Below are positions 1 to 5,978 of a stretch of 23,583 bases of DNA, piece by piece. The notes under the pieces were generated by a model. It saw nothing but the letters and a program-made list of their open reading frames with translations, ran no database searches and had not been told where the DNA came from. The number at the start of each line of letters is the position of its first letter. Within the stretch, counting starts at the first letter, position 1. Location: positions 7,802 to 31,384 of the forward strand of contig JAFCFF010000003.1 in assembly GCA_017608775.1 (NCBI GenBank), written 5' to 3'. The DNA comes from Candidatus Iainarchaeum sp. Its GTDB lineage: Archaea > Iainarchaeota > Iainarchaeia > Iainarchaeales > JAFCFF01. The position numbers and the translations under genes were made by a program.

Positions 1-333
1 TGTGGTTTCTAAGGTAAATGGATAGGCAGCTATTATGTGAAAATATCCTTTTTTTGAGAATAAAATTAGGTCGTTCTTTGATGGTTTGGCTGATCTTGAG
101 GGATGGGAGTGGAATGTTCCCAACAAATCCCCCTTAAACGGCTCCAACCATATAAAATATTCAGCAGAGCTTCCTGTTGACCTAAATGGCAGGTACATAA
201 ACTCCCTTACATAAAACTCCTTTTTCTCTAGGTTTTTTTCTCCACCAAGAAAACCAAGAAACTCGTTTGGAAACATGTTTCTTGAGGCCTCTAAGAGACT
301 TTCCAATACTGAGAGAGAAACAACAATTTTCAT
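1..333 (-). CDS. JAMM/MPN+ family metalloprotease, partial (C-terminus beyond window)
   Basis: My translation of the minus strand from the ATG at 333 runs open for 111 codons to the window edge. It carries a full JAMM signature: Glu24 in PNEFLGFL, then GTFHSHPS with His75 and His77, Ser85 and Asp88, which fits E...HxHx7Sx2D exactly. In this family the two His and the Asp bind zinc and the Glu is the general base. Known members cleave isopeptide bonds to ubiquitin-like proteins (archaeal desampylases), and some bacterial relatives act on other peptides. The start overlaps the TGA of the upstream hydrolase gene as ATGA (330-333), so translation is probably coupled. No ubiquitin-like or SAMP gene is visible in the window, so the substrate is unknown. 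The family call is firm; the role is open. Confidence 0.9.
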   Translation of the reverse strand, partial: MKIVVSLSVLESLLEASRNMFPNEFLGFLGGEKNLEKKEFYVREFMYLPFRSTGSSAEYFIWLEPFKGDLLGTFHSHPSRSAKPSKNDLILFSKKGYFHIIAAYPFTLETT

Positions 334-1070
334 GTTATCTCCTCTTGTATCACAGCGATTAGAGAGGCAAAACACTCTGAGCTAACAAAGTTATGGCTGC
401 AGTTCAGAACCCTTAGCTTTTTCTTTTCAAATGGAATTTTGTTGTAAAAGTCCTCGACTTTTTTTAGCGGGACCATGTTATCCCTTGAGCCATGAATAAG
501 AACAACTGGTGTTTTTATTTTGGTTGTGAGCTCAGCTGGCCTCAACTCCTCAAAAGACCTTACGAATTCCCTGGAAACTATTTGTGTTTTTCCGTTAAGA
601 ATTATTTCAACAACCCCTTTGTTTTTTATTTGGTTGAGTTTTATCTTTGGTAAAAATCTGGAGGGAAGCTCATTTGCGTTTATGGCAAGCGAGGATAAAA
701 TCAACTTCTTGAATTTTTTCTTATCTTGGAGATAGAGAGCTGTCAAACCACCAAGAGAATGTCCAAGCAAATAGATGTCGGTAAACCCCTCTTTTTTTAC
801 AAAGCCGTATACTCTCTCAAGAGTTAGAACATAGTCTTGGAACCCAACCCTGGTTTTTCCTAGGGTGTTTTCACCTGCAAATGGATAGTCAAAGCAGATT
901 GTTGAAAATCCTGAGGAGTTTAAAAGAGGCTCTAAAAAACGAAAGAGAAAGTCATTTTTTGAGGAACCAAAACCATGGGAAAAAATAACTGCTTTTTTTG
1001 TTTTGTTTTTTCTTATGATTAGTGGGGTCTTGTGACCATCTCTAATCTCAACAAACACTTTTTTTCTCAT
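330..1070 (-). CDS. alpha/beta hydrolase, probable serine hydrolase
   Basis: This is a cytoplasmic-looking protein of 246 residues with no signal peptide, the usual size for a single-domain alpha/beta hydrolase. From the ATG at 1070, the oxyanion-side motif FSHGFGSSKND is near residue 30. The nucleophile elbow GHSLGG places Ser105, the acid lies in HGSRDNMVP (Asp197), and the catalytic His is His226 in CSHNF. All three catalytic residues are present in order, so the enzyme should be active as an esterase, acylpeptidase-like enzyme or peptidase-like hydrolase; the substrate cannot be read from sequence. A TTG three bases upstream (1073) is possible, but the ATG leaves a 4-base gap after the DUF112 stop and is preferred. 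It lies between the DUF112 gene and the JAMM protease, the latter joined by an ATGA overlap. Confidence 0.88.
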   Translation of the reverse strand: MRKKVFVEIRDGHKTPLIIRKNKTKKAVIFSHGFGSSKNDFLFRFLEPLLNSSGFSTICFDYPFAGENTLGKTRVGFQDYVLTLERVYGFVKKEGFTDIYLLGHSLGGLTALYLQDKKKFKKLILSSLAINANELPSRFLPKIKLNQIKNKGVVEIILNGKTQIVSREFVRSFEELRPAELTTKIKTPVVLIHGSRDNMVPLKKVEDFYNKIPFEKKKLRVLNCSHNFVSSECFASLIAVIQEEIT

Positions 1071-1074
1071 CAAA

Positions 1075-2250
1075 CTAAAAGAAGGGAAGAAGGATTTTTA
1101 AATAATGGATTAGAGTTGGGATAAGAAGACAGGACATGTTGATTCCTCTTCGGAAGCCTAGTTTTATCGCAACAAAACCAAGAAATGTTGAAACATAAAG
1201 TATTGCCAGGCCAGATAGGGAGTAAAGAAAAAAGACAAATAAAGAAACAAAGAGGAAGATAAAAACCGATACTGTTTTGTAGTTGATTTTATTTATGAAA
1301 ACAACTGAAAATCTTGAAACAACTGAGGCTACCAAAAAAGCAAAAAATATTGAGATGAAAATTAGAACAAGAAGTTTTGCAAAGAGTAGTTTGTCAAGAG
1401 GAAAGGTTTCCCTAAAAAAAGCAGCTATTCCGGTTCTTGCCTTTCCAAGGAAAAAAAGCGTTGCAAATGAAAAAATTATTGTTGATGTGTTTATTCCACC
1501 AACAAAAACAAGATAGGCTTCGTTTGTGAAGCGGAAGAACTTTTCCGCGATAAAAGCAACCTGGGAAGAGCTTGCCGCCGGAAATATAGCTGCCATGGGA
1601 GAAAAAACAGAAGAGAGAAAGGAATTCAGAAAAACCTTTTTTAATTTTATTGGGCGCGTGGCTTGTTTTTGTTCCGGTATTTCCCTTATCCTGAGGGAAA
1701 AAAGAAGGTTGCTCAGGCCAAAGAACCCGGTTATCAACGGGAGAATCGCGTCATAGTAGGAAAGAGAAAAGTAACCGAAAATACCAGCGCAAAGAATAAA
1801 ACTAAATGCAAGGAGTTTTTTTCTCTCCTGAAAAACCATCATTCCCAATATTGAAAAAAGAAAGATAATAACAAGTTCAAACATCGTTGTCCTAAAGGTT
1901 TTCAAAAATTTGATGAAAAGAAAAATTAAGGCCAGGGAAAAAACCGAAGAAAACAGGCTTCCATACATTGTTAGTCTTATTGCCCGTAATCCCTTTCCCC
2001 TTAGCAAAAGTCTATGCCCGGGCAAAACACTTTGTATTGTTGAGGCTTCTGGGACCCCAAAGATTATTGAGGGAATAAAATCGATAAAGGTATGGGTTAT
2101 GGCAAGCGGTACAAGAAAGTAAACAACTGATGGAGAAGACAGACCAACGGAAAGAAACCAAGAGACAACCAGGTTTATGTGCAGGCCCGGGATAAGCCCT
2201 GTTATTGTTCCTCCGAACAAGCCAAGGAGAAAGAGAAATATCTCAAGCAT
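1075..2250 (-). CDS. DUF112 / TctA-like polytopic membrane protein
   Basis: This 391-residue protein is almost wholly hydrophobic, with roughly ten membrane segments. It starts with the glycine-rich membrane motif GLIPGLHIN (residues 18-26), followed by LPGHRLLLRGKG near residue 77. Both resemble the archaeal DUF112 branch of the TctA superfamily, whose bacterial members are the large membrane subunit of tripartite tricarboxylate transporters. No TctB or TctC (periplasmic binding) partner is present here, as is usual for archaeal members, so the transported compound is unknown. The ATG at 2250 is the only good start. The gene follows the pilus genes after a 56-base gap holding a possible own promoter, and is followed at 4 bases by the hydrolase. 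The family assignment is from motif recognition, not a database search. Confidence 0.8.
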   Translation of the reverse strand: MLEIFLFLLGLFGGTITGLIPGLHINLVVSWFLSVGLSSPSVVYFLVPLAITHTFIDFIPSIIFGVPEASTIQSVLPGHRLLLRGKGLRAIRLTMYGSLFSSVFSLALIFLFIKFLKTFRTTMFELVIIFLFSILGMMVFQERKKLLAFSFILCAGIFGYFSLSYYDAILPLITGFFGLSNLLFSLRIREIPEQKQATRPIKLKKVFLNSFLSSVFSPMAAIFPAASSSQVAFIAEKFFRFTNEAYLVFVGGINTSTIIFSFATLFFLGKARTGIAAFFRETFPLDKLLFAKLLVLIFISIFFAFLVASVVSRFSVVFINKINYKTVSVFIFLFVSLFVFFLYSLSGLAILYVSTFLGFVAIKLGFRRGINMSCLLIPTLIHYLKILLPFF

Positions 2251-2280
2251 TAAAAAAATATGGTGATGAAGGTAAAAGAA

Positions 2281-2314
2281 GGCAGTTTAAAAATAAACTC
2301 TTTTGTTTACTGCC
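2281..2314. promoter_or_regulatory. AT-rich hairpin / possible promoter between pilus genes and the DUF112 gene
   Basis: A perfect 6-base inverted repeat AGTTTA-AAAA-TAAACT lies at 2284-2299. A wider GGCAGT...ACTGCC pair (2281-2286 with 2309-2314) encloses it and reaches into the end of the pilin-like gene. On the minus strand TTTTTAAACTG is a plausible TATA element about 40 bases before the ATG at 2250. It could instead be the 3' end signal of the pilin-like gene. Both readings are weak. Confidence 0.3.
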
Positions 2315-2663
2315 AAAGCCTTACTTCTGTATCTCCAAAATCTGTCAGTTGTCCTATGTTGTTTGAAACCCTGATTCTTAACTCATTTAGCTCCTCATCT
2401 GTAAGCTGTCTTGAAAACCTGGCCATGAAAACTATCCTTTTTACATCTCCGGTTTTTTGGGGGGTTGTTTTGAAGCTAAGCAGCTCAAGATTTTTTCCCA
2501 CAGAAAAATTTATCGCCTCTTGCTTGAAGATATAAGATGCCTTGAAGTTGTCTAGGGTGGAAAGCCTGAAGCTGAAGAAGATAAAACTAGCGCTAGCTAT
2601 AAAAAGAACTATAAGAAGAACAAGTAGAAAATCCAGTGAAATTTGTGCTTTTTTTGGCATCAT
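2307..2663 (-). CDS. minor pilin-like protein with class III signal peptide
   Basis: This 118-residue protein starts MMPKKAQISLDF and then has a long hydrophobic helix to about residue 30. That is the layout of an archaeal prepilin: short basic leader, cleavage after KKA, Gln at +1, acidic residue at +5, helix, then a soluble domain. The +5 residue is Asp where the other four pilins in the locus have Glu. The remainder (residues 32-118) looks beta-rich and is not recognised. The start at 2663 overlaps the TGA of the upstream pilin as ATGA, which favours it over the next in-frame ATG at 2660. It probably acts as a minor or tip subunit of the filament encoded upstream; that role is inferred from position and the leader. 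Confidence 0.75.
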   Translation of the reverse strand: MMPKKAQISLDFLLVLLIVLFIASASFIFFSFRLSTLDNFKASYIFKQEAINFSVGKNLELLSFKTTPQKTGDVKRIVFMARFSRQLTDEELNELRIRVSNNIGQLTDFGDTEVRLWQ

Positions 2664-3127
2664 GCATCCCCTATCAAAATAAGGGAGTTTTTATTTTGAA
2701 TGAAAATTTTTTTTAGGCCTGCTGCCCTTAGACTGCAGTCCGAGGAGAAAGAAAGACCTTCTGGAAGCTCAGTTTCTTTCCTACATTCCATGGCAGGGCA
2801 TTTTCTAAACTCTGTTTTTGTTTTTAGCCTGAAAGAAAGTTTGTTGTCCTTGCACAAGATCTCTCCCTCCGCTGGTATGAAAACAAAGATTTCTATCCTT
2901 GAATCGTTGGAAAAAGAAATTAAGTCAATCGCGTTTTCTATTTTTGATAGGCTTGCCTCCAACTTAGCGAAGTTGTAAAGGTCTTGTAGCGTGTCATCTG
3001 CCTTGTTTAGGTTTGGAAGGAAAAAGCCCTGAACAATGTAGACCATCAACCCGATTATAAAAAGAAGTTCTATTGTTAGCTGTCCCTTGTTTCTTTTTTT
3101 TAGAAAAACCCAAAAATCCAGAGCCAT
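2660..3127 (-). CDS. minor pilin-like protein with class III signal peptide
   Basis: A protein of 155 residues. A 14-residue leader ending KKRNKG precedes QLTIELLFIIG, giving predicted cleavage G|QLTIE with Gln +1 and Glu +5, then one hydrophobic helix. The soluble part contains four Cys (one in ILCKDNK, a pair in KCPAMEC, one in SSDCSL), suggesting disulfides outside the cell. It is larger than the three small pilins of the locus, which suits a minor or tip subunit. The ATG at 3127 lies inside the end of the peptidase gene, a 28-base overlap. No later in-frame ATG precedes the cleavage site, so the overlap appears real. It is coupled by ATGA to the next pilin-like gene. Processing by the adjacent A24 peptidase is expected from the family. 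Confidence 0.78.
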   Translation of the reverse strand: MALDFWVFLKKRNKGQLTIELLFIIGLMVYIVQGFFLPNLNKADDTLQDLYNFAKLEASLSKIENAIDLISFSNDSRIEIFVFIPAEGEILCKDNKLSFRLKTKTEFRKCPAMECRKETELPEGLSFSSDCSLRAAGLKKIFIQNKNSLILIGDA

Positions 3128-4233
3128 ACAAAATCTCCTATAAACTGAGAGAGGATAAAAGATAAAAAGACTAACGGAACAAAAGGCATGCTTCTTCTTA
3201 ACCTAAGGCTTTTTGGAACAAGCCCTCTCCTCTCTAGGTCTTGTATCTGTCTAAGTTGTTTTTTTGTTAAACCGCCAGCAAGCGTAGAAATTACCTCCCC
3301 CTCTATTTTTTTTCTTTTTTTGAAAATTCCTGTAAATGGGAGTGTGGGCTTTTCCCTTATCTCGATACCCTCCTTTCTTAAGATAATAAAATCAGAGAGA
3401 ATATCTCCTTCCACAAGCTCAGATATTTTCTTTTCATAGGTAAACACCTTTCTGCTTAATTTAACCAAAATCATAAAAACTGAGAGAATAAAGCTTATGA
3501 GGATTAGGGAAAATAAGAAGTTGAGAAATATCTGAAAGTTTGATGGGTTTACAACTATTAAAATAAGGGAAAGAACAAAGAAAACAATGTTAACAAAAAT
3601 GTTTTTCAGGAATTTCCTTATGAAAAAAAGGACTATGAAAAAAACTACCTCGATTAAAACTATAAGGAGAAGATGAAGGTTTAGATGTTGTAAGAGAATA
3701 AAGAAAGGAAATAGAATAAACGTGTAGGTTACAGAAAGGAGAAAAATGTTTTTTATTTCTTTTTTTATTTCGGAGAAAAGAAAGCTTCTCTGTTCCCTAT
3801 CTGAAAAAGTTTTGAAAAGCAATACAAAAAAAGCATATGGAAATGCAAGAAGGAGAGAGTACAAAAGAAGAGTAAAAGTCATTGGTATAAGGCTTTTGTT
3901 AAGGGAAAAGAGCGCTGGATTTTTTGGGGAGAGCAGGGAAAGAACAAGAAAGAGCTTGAAATCCCCGCCAGCAAGAAAGCCTATGAAAAAAAGAACGTAA
4001 AGGATCACGAGTGTTGAAAAGAAGGAAATCAATATTGGTCTTACAAATGAAAACTCAGGCAGGAGAAGGAAAAAAAGAAAGTTGAAAAGCAGGGCAAGAT
4101 AGAGAAAGGTGTAGGAAAGAGAGTTTGGCACAATTCTTTTTTTCAGGTCTGTGTAGCTTGCTGAAAGGAGAAAAAGAAAGGCAAGGGAAAAAGAGACAAG
4201 AGCGTAAAAGTCAACCCACACAAAGGAAAACAT
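3100..4233 (-). CDS. A24-family prepilin peptidase (EppA/FlaK-like)
   Basis: This 377-residue polytopic membrane protein has both active-site aspartates of the archaeal prepilin peptidases: Asp29 in YTDLKKRIVPN after the first membrane segment, and Asp91 in AGGDFKLF, the GxGD-type motif. These enzymes cut class III signal peptides just before the pilin helix on the cytoplasmic face. It is longer than the compact FlaK/PibD type (about 230 residues). The extra length is a further membrane bundle and a soluble region near residues 265-350 holding GLTKKQLRQIQ, then a last hydrophobic stretch after RRSMPFVP. That resembles EppA-like and other longer archaeal A24 proteins. It sits among its five probable substrates, 5 bases after one pilin and overlapping the next by 28 bases. 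Confidence 0.87.
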   Translation of the reverse strand: MFSFVWVDFYALVSFSLAFLFLLSASYTDLKKRIVPNSLSYTFLYLALLFNFLFFLLLPEFSFVRPILISFFSTLVILYVLFFIGFLAGGDFKLFLVLSLLSPKNPALFSLNKSLIPMTFTLLLYSLLLAFPYAFFVLLFKTFSDREQRSFLFSEIKKEIKNIFLLSVTYTFILFPFFILLQHLNLHLLLIVLIEVVFFIVLFFIRKFLKNIFVNIVFFVLSLILIVVNPSNFQIFLNFLFSLILISFILSVFMILVKLSRKVFTYEKKISELVEGDILSDFIILRKEGIEIREKPTLPFTGIFKKRKKIEGEVISTLAGGLTKKQLRQIQDLERRGLVPKSLRLRRSMPFVPLVFLSFILSQFIGDFVWLWIFGFF

Positions 4234-4238
4234 AAAAA

Positions 4239-4466
4239 TTATCTGCTCAAAGCGTCTAAAAGCCTATTCTTTTTATCTATTATGTTTGAAGACATTATGT
4301 TTGATAAAGAGGAGTTTACCGCAACAAGAAGAAGCATAACAACAACAAATATCAGAAAAACAAAGGAGATTATAACAAGATACTCGACTGAAAGCTGTGC
4401 TCTTTTTTCTTTTAGGGGAAGTAGAAACATGCTTGAAAAAATTTTTGAGGTTTTTATCTTGCTCAT
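4239..4466 (-). CDS. small pilin with class III signal peptide
   Basis: The product is 75 residues with the prepilin pattern KEKRA|QLSVEYLVIISF: basic leader, Ala at -1, Gln +1, Glu +5, Tyr +6, then a 25-residue hydrophobic helix and only about 30 residues after it. From the ATG at 4466 the leader is 24 residues. An in-frame ATG at 4430 would give a more typical leader of about 11 residues (MFLLPLKEKRA). A weak ribosome-binding sequence (AGGAAG) precedes 4466, so both starts remain possible. The ORF that overlaps it in another frame at 4273-4614 has no pilin features and covers the major pilin end. The protein is a structural or minor filament subunit by family and context. Confidence 0.8.
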   Translation of the reverse strand: MSKIKTSKIFSSMFLLPLKEKRAQLSVEYLVIISFVFLIFVVVMLLLVAVNSSLSNIMSSNIIDKKNRLLDALSR

Positions 4467-4486
4467 TATAATCTTCCTTTATCCTA

Positions 4487-4795
4487 TTAAGAAATTTGTG
4501 CGTTGACCTCTCCCAACGGATTGAAAACAGGAGAGTTTGGGTCGCAGTCCGGATCGTCCAGGTCCATCTTGCCGTCCTCGTCGTTGTCGATTCCGTCATA
4601 GCAGTTCTCAACAAGTTTTATTCCCTGATCTAGAATGTTTGCTATCCTCTGGGCCTGCTCTGTGGAAACCTCTCGTTTTTGTTGTGCCACAAATGAAAGA
4701 GCAATTGTTATCACAATCAAACCTATTAAAATAGCAGCACCTATGATAAGAAGATACTCAAAAGCGCCTTGCCCTTTCCTAGAGCCCCAAAACAT
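4487..4795 (-). CDS. probable major pilin with C-terminal Asp-rich Ca-loop-like segment
   Basis: This 102-residue prepilin has an 8-residue leader MFWGSRKG, then QGAFEYLLIIGAAILIG, a near-textbook archaeal class III motif (PF04021-like). A hydrophobic helix reaches about residue 37 and a helical stretch to about 63. From Cys65 to Cys84 the sequence runs CYDGIDNDEDG...DDPDC, an acidic loop like the DxDxDG calcium-binding loops of thrombospondin type 3 repeats, closed by two Cys that could form a disulfide. The loop is an unusual addition to so small a pilin. Its codons are strongly GC-ending while the rest of the gene is not. The gene has its own TATA-like element at 4818-4830, as expected for a highly expressed subunit. 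Major-subunit status is inferred from the canonical motif and the private promoter. Confidence 0.85.
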   Translation of the reverse strand: MFWGSRKGQGAFEYLLIIGAAILIGLIVITIALSFVAQQKREVSTEQAQRIANILDQGIKLVENCYDGIDNDEDGKMDLDDPDCDPNSPVFNPLGEVNAQIS

Positions 4796-4817
4796 AGTAG
4801 TTAGGAGTTCAAATTCT

Positions 4818-4830
4818 ATTTAAATTTAAC
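4818..4830 (-). promoter_or_regulatory. TATA-like promoter of the probable major pilin
   Basis: On the minus strand GTTAAATTTAAATAG lies about 30 bases before the ATG at 4795. That is the right distance for an archaeal TATA box giving a leader of a few bases. It would let the pilin be made at a higher level than the ATPase and platform genes upstream. It is immediately preceded by the mirror repeat at 4831-4860. Confidence 0.5.
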
Positions 4831-4860
4831 TTTGGGTTTGTTTTAGTTTTGTTTGGGTTT
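4831..4860. repeat. perfect 14-base mirror repeat
   Basis: On the plus strand TTTGGGTTTGTTTT, then AG, then the same 14 bases in reverse order. The arms are mirror images, not inverted complements, so they do not form a hairpin. The strand is purely G/T apart from one central A. It separates the 60-residue pilin stop from the TATA element of the probable major pilin, where it could be a regulator site or chance low complexity. Confidence 0.6.
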
Positions 4861-4862
4861 TT

Positions 4863-5045
4863 TTACTTTTGAAGTTCTTGGATTTGAGATTGGATTTTTT
4901 TGTGGATTTCCGTTCTTTTTAAAAAGTTTTTAAGGAAAATACCTAGACTTAAGGCTATTAAAAGAACCAAGGCCAAAAGAAAGATAAACTCGGTTGTTGT
5001 TTGTGCTCTTTCCTCATCCAAAAACATCACGATTTTTTTCATCAT
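4863..5045 (-). CDS. small pilin-like protein with class III signal peptide
   Basis: Only 60 residues long. The leader ends DEERA and the mature start is QTTTEFIFLLALVLLIALS, with Gln +1 and Glu +5. One membrane helix follows, then a basic, amphipathic tail (KNFLKRTEIHKKIQSQIQELQK). There is almost no globular domain, as in the smallest archaeal and Tad (Flp-like) pilins. The ATG at 5045 is 5 bases after the stop of the platform gene; a second ATG follows directly at 5042. It could be a structural subunit or an initiator-type minor pilin. Confidence 0.78.
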   Translation of the reverse strand: MMKKIVMFLDEERAQTTTEFIFLLALVLLIALSLGIFLKNFLKRTEIHKKIQSQIQELQK

Positions 5046-5050
5046 AACAC

Positions 5051-5974
5051 CTATACTGAAATAAACCTTAAAACTAAAAACTTTCCCAGGAAAAATATCG
5101 CAAAGGCTATAAGTAATAAGAATGGAAGAATGAGAAACCCTCTTTTGTAATCTCCGTCCCTGATATAAGACATCATAAAGCTTGAGAAAATAATCTCTGC
5201 TAAGATGTAAAACTCAAATATAAGACTTAGAAAAACTATGTTTGCCATGGCCTGCTCTGGGACAGCAACAATTTGTGAAAGAACTTTGTACATTATGTTG
5301 ATTATTGCAACAACCAGGGAAAATATAAACGGAGCTATAACAGCACTTCCAGAGGCAAGAAAGAGATACTGCATCAGGGTTCTGCTTTTCCTCTCATTTT
5401 CTATTTCCTTTATTTCCCTGAAGTCGTCAGCCATGTCGTCCAGGACATCAGACAGCTTTGCCCCACTAAGAGAAAGTTCAACAATAAGGTCGACAAGCCG
5501 CTCTATATTTTTTGAGGGGACCTCCTCTGTCAATGTCCTTAGGGCATCTCTAAATGTCTGTCCCTCGTCAAGCCTTCTCAGGACTTTTTCGAAGGCGTTG
5601 CTTACCAAGGGATAGTCTGCCTCCACAACCTCCTCAATCGCCAGGCTGTATGTCCCGCCTGACTGGAGAACATCTGCTATTTGTTTCAACGCATCTGCAA
5701 AGTGTTTCTCAAAGGCATCCACCTTTCTTAGGGCTAGGTTGTATGGAATTCCTATAAAAACATCTATCAAAAGAATAAAGACGATAAACGGAAAGATAAG
5801 AAGAATGTCAAAGCCAGGCCTTAAAACAAACAGAAGAAAAACAGAGGCTGCTGACAGGGCAAGGGAGGCTATAAGCGAAAGCAAGATCCATTTTTTTGAG
5901 TCTAGTTTTATTCCCAGAAAATAAAGATGTTTCTGGTAGATTTTAAAAAAGGTTTTTTGTTCTGGCTCTGGCAT
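5051..5974 (-). CDS. type IV pilus platform protein, single T2SF domain (TadC/FlaJ-like)
   Basis: This 307-residue membrane protein carries one GspF/T2SF domain. Two hydrophobic segments lie near residues 27-70, the cytoplasmic helical domain runs from about 85 to 200 (DALKQIADVLQSGG, then LSLSGAKLSDVLDDMADDF), and two to three further segments follow. It forms the inner-membrane base on which the ATPase acts. The protein is a paralogue of its upstream neighbour, the two being split where many archaeal FlaJ/PilC proteins are one longer polypeptide. The start is supported by AAGGTGA, whose bases overlap the TGA stop of the upstream gene (4-base gap). TadB/TadC of bacterial Tad pili and the Epd pilus of methanococci are the closest organisational parallels. 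Confidence 0.88.
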   Translation of the reverse strand: MPEPEQKTFFKIYQKHLYFLGIKLDSKKWILLSLIASLALSAASVFLLFVLRPGFDILLIFPFIVFILLIDVFIGIPYNLALRKVDAFEKHFADALKQIADVLQSGGTYSLAIEEVVEADYPLVSNAFEKVLRRLDEGQTFRDALRTLTEEVPSKNIERLVDLIVELSLSGAKLSDVLDDMADDFREIKEIENERKSRTLMQYLFLASGSAVIAPFIFSLVVAIINIMYKVLSQIVAVPEQAMANIVFLSLIFEFYILAEIIFSSFMMSYIRDGDYKRGFLILPFLLLIAFAIFFLGKFLVLRFISV

Positions 5975-5978
5975 GTGT

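Noticed and set aside
2263..2269. GTGATGA, a perfect C-box sequence, hinting at a C/D box guide RNA.
   Set aside because: No CTGA D box or C'/D' pair lies at guide-RNA spacing, so a single heptamer is not support.
4273..4614. 113-codon minus-strand frame overlapping two pilin genes.
   Set aside because: Thr/Arg-rich low-complexity start is the out-of-frame reading of the pilin acidic loop; both overlapped pilins have clear class III motifs.
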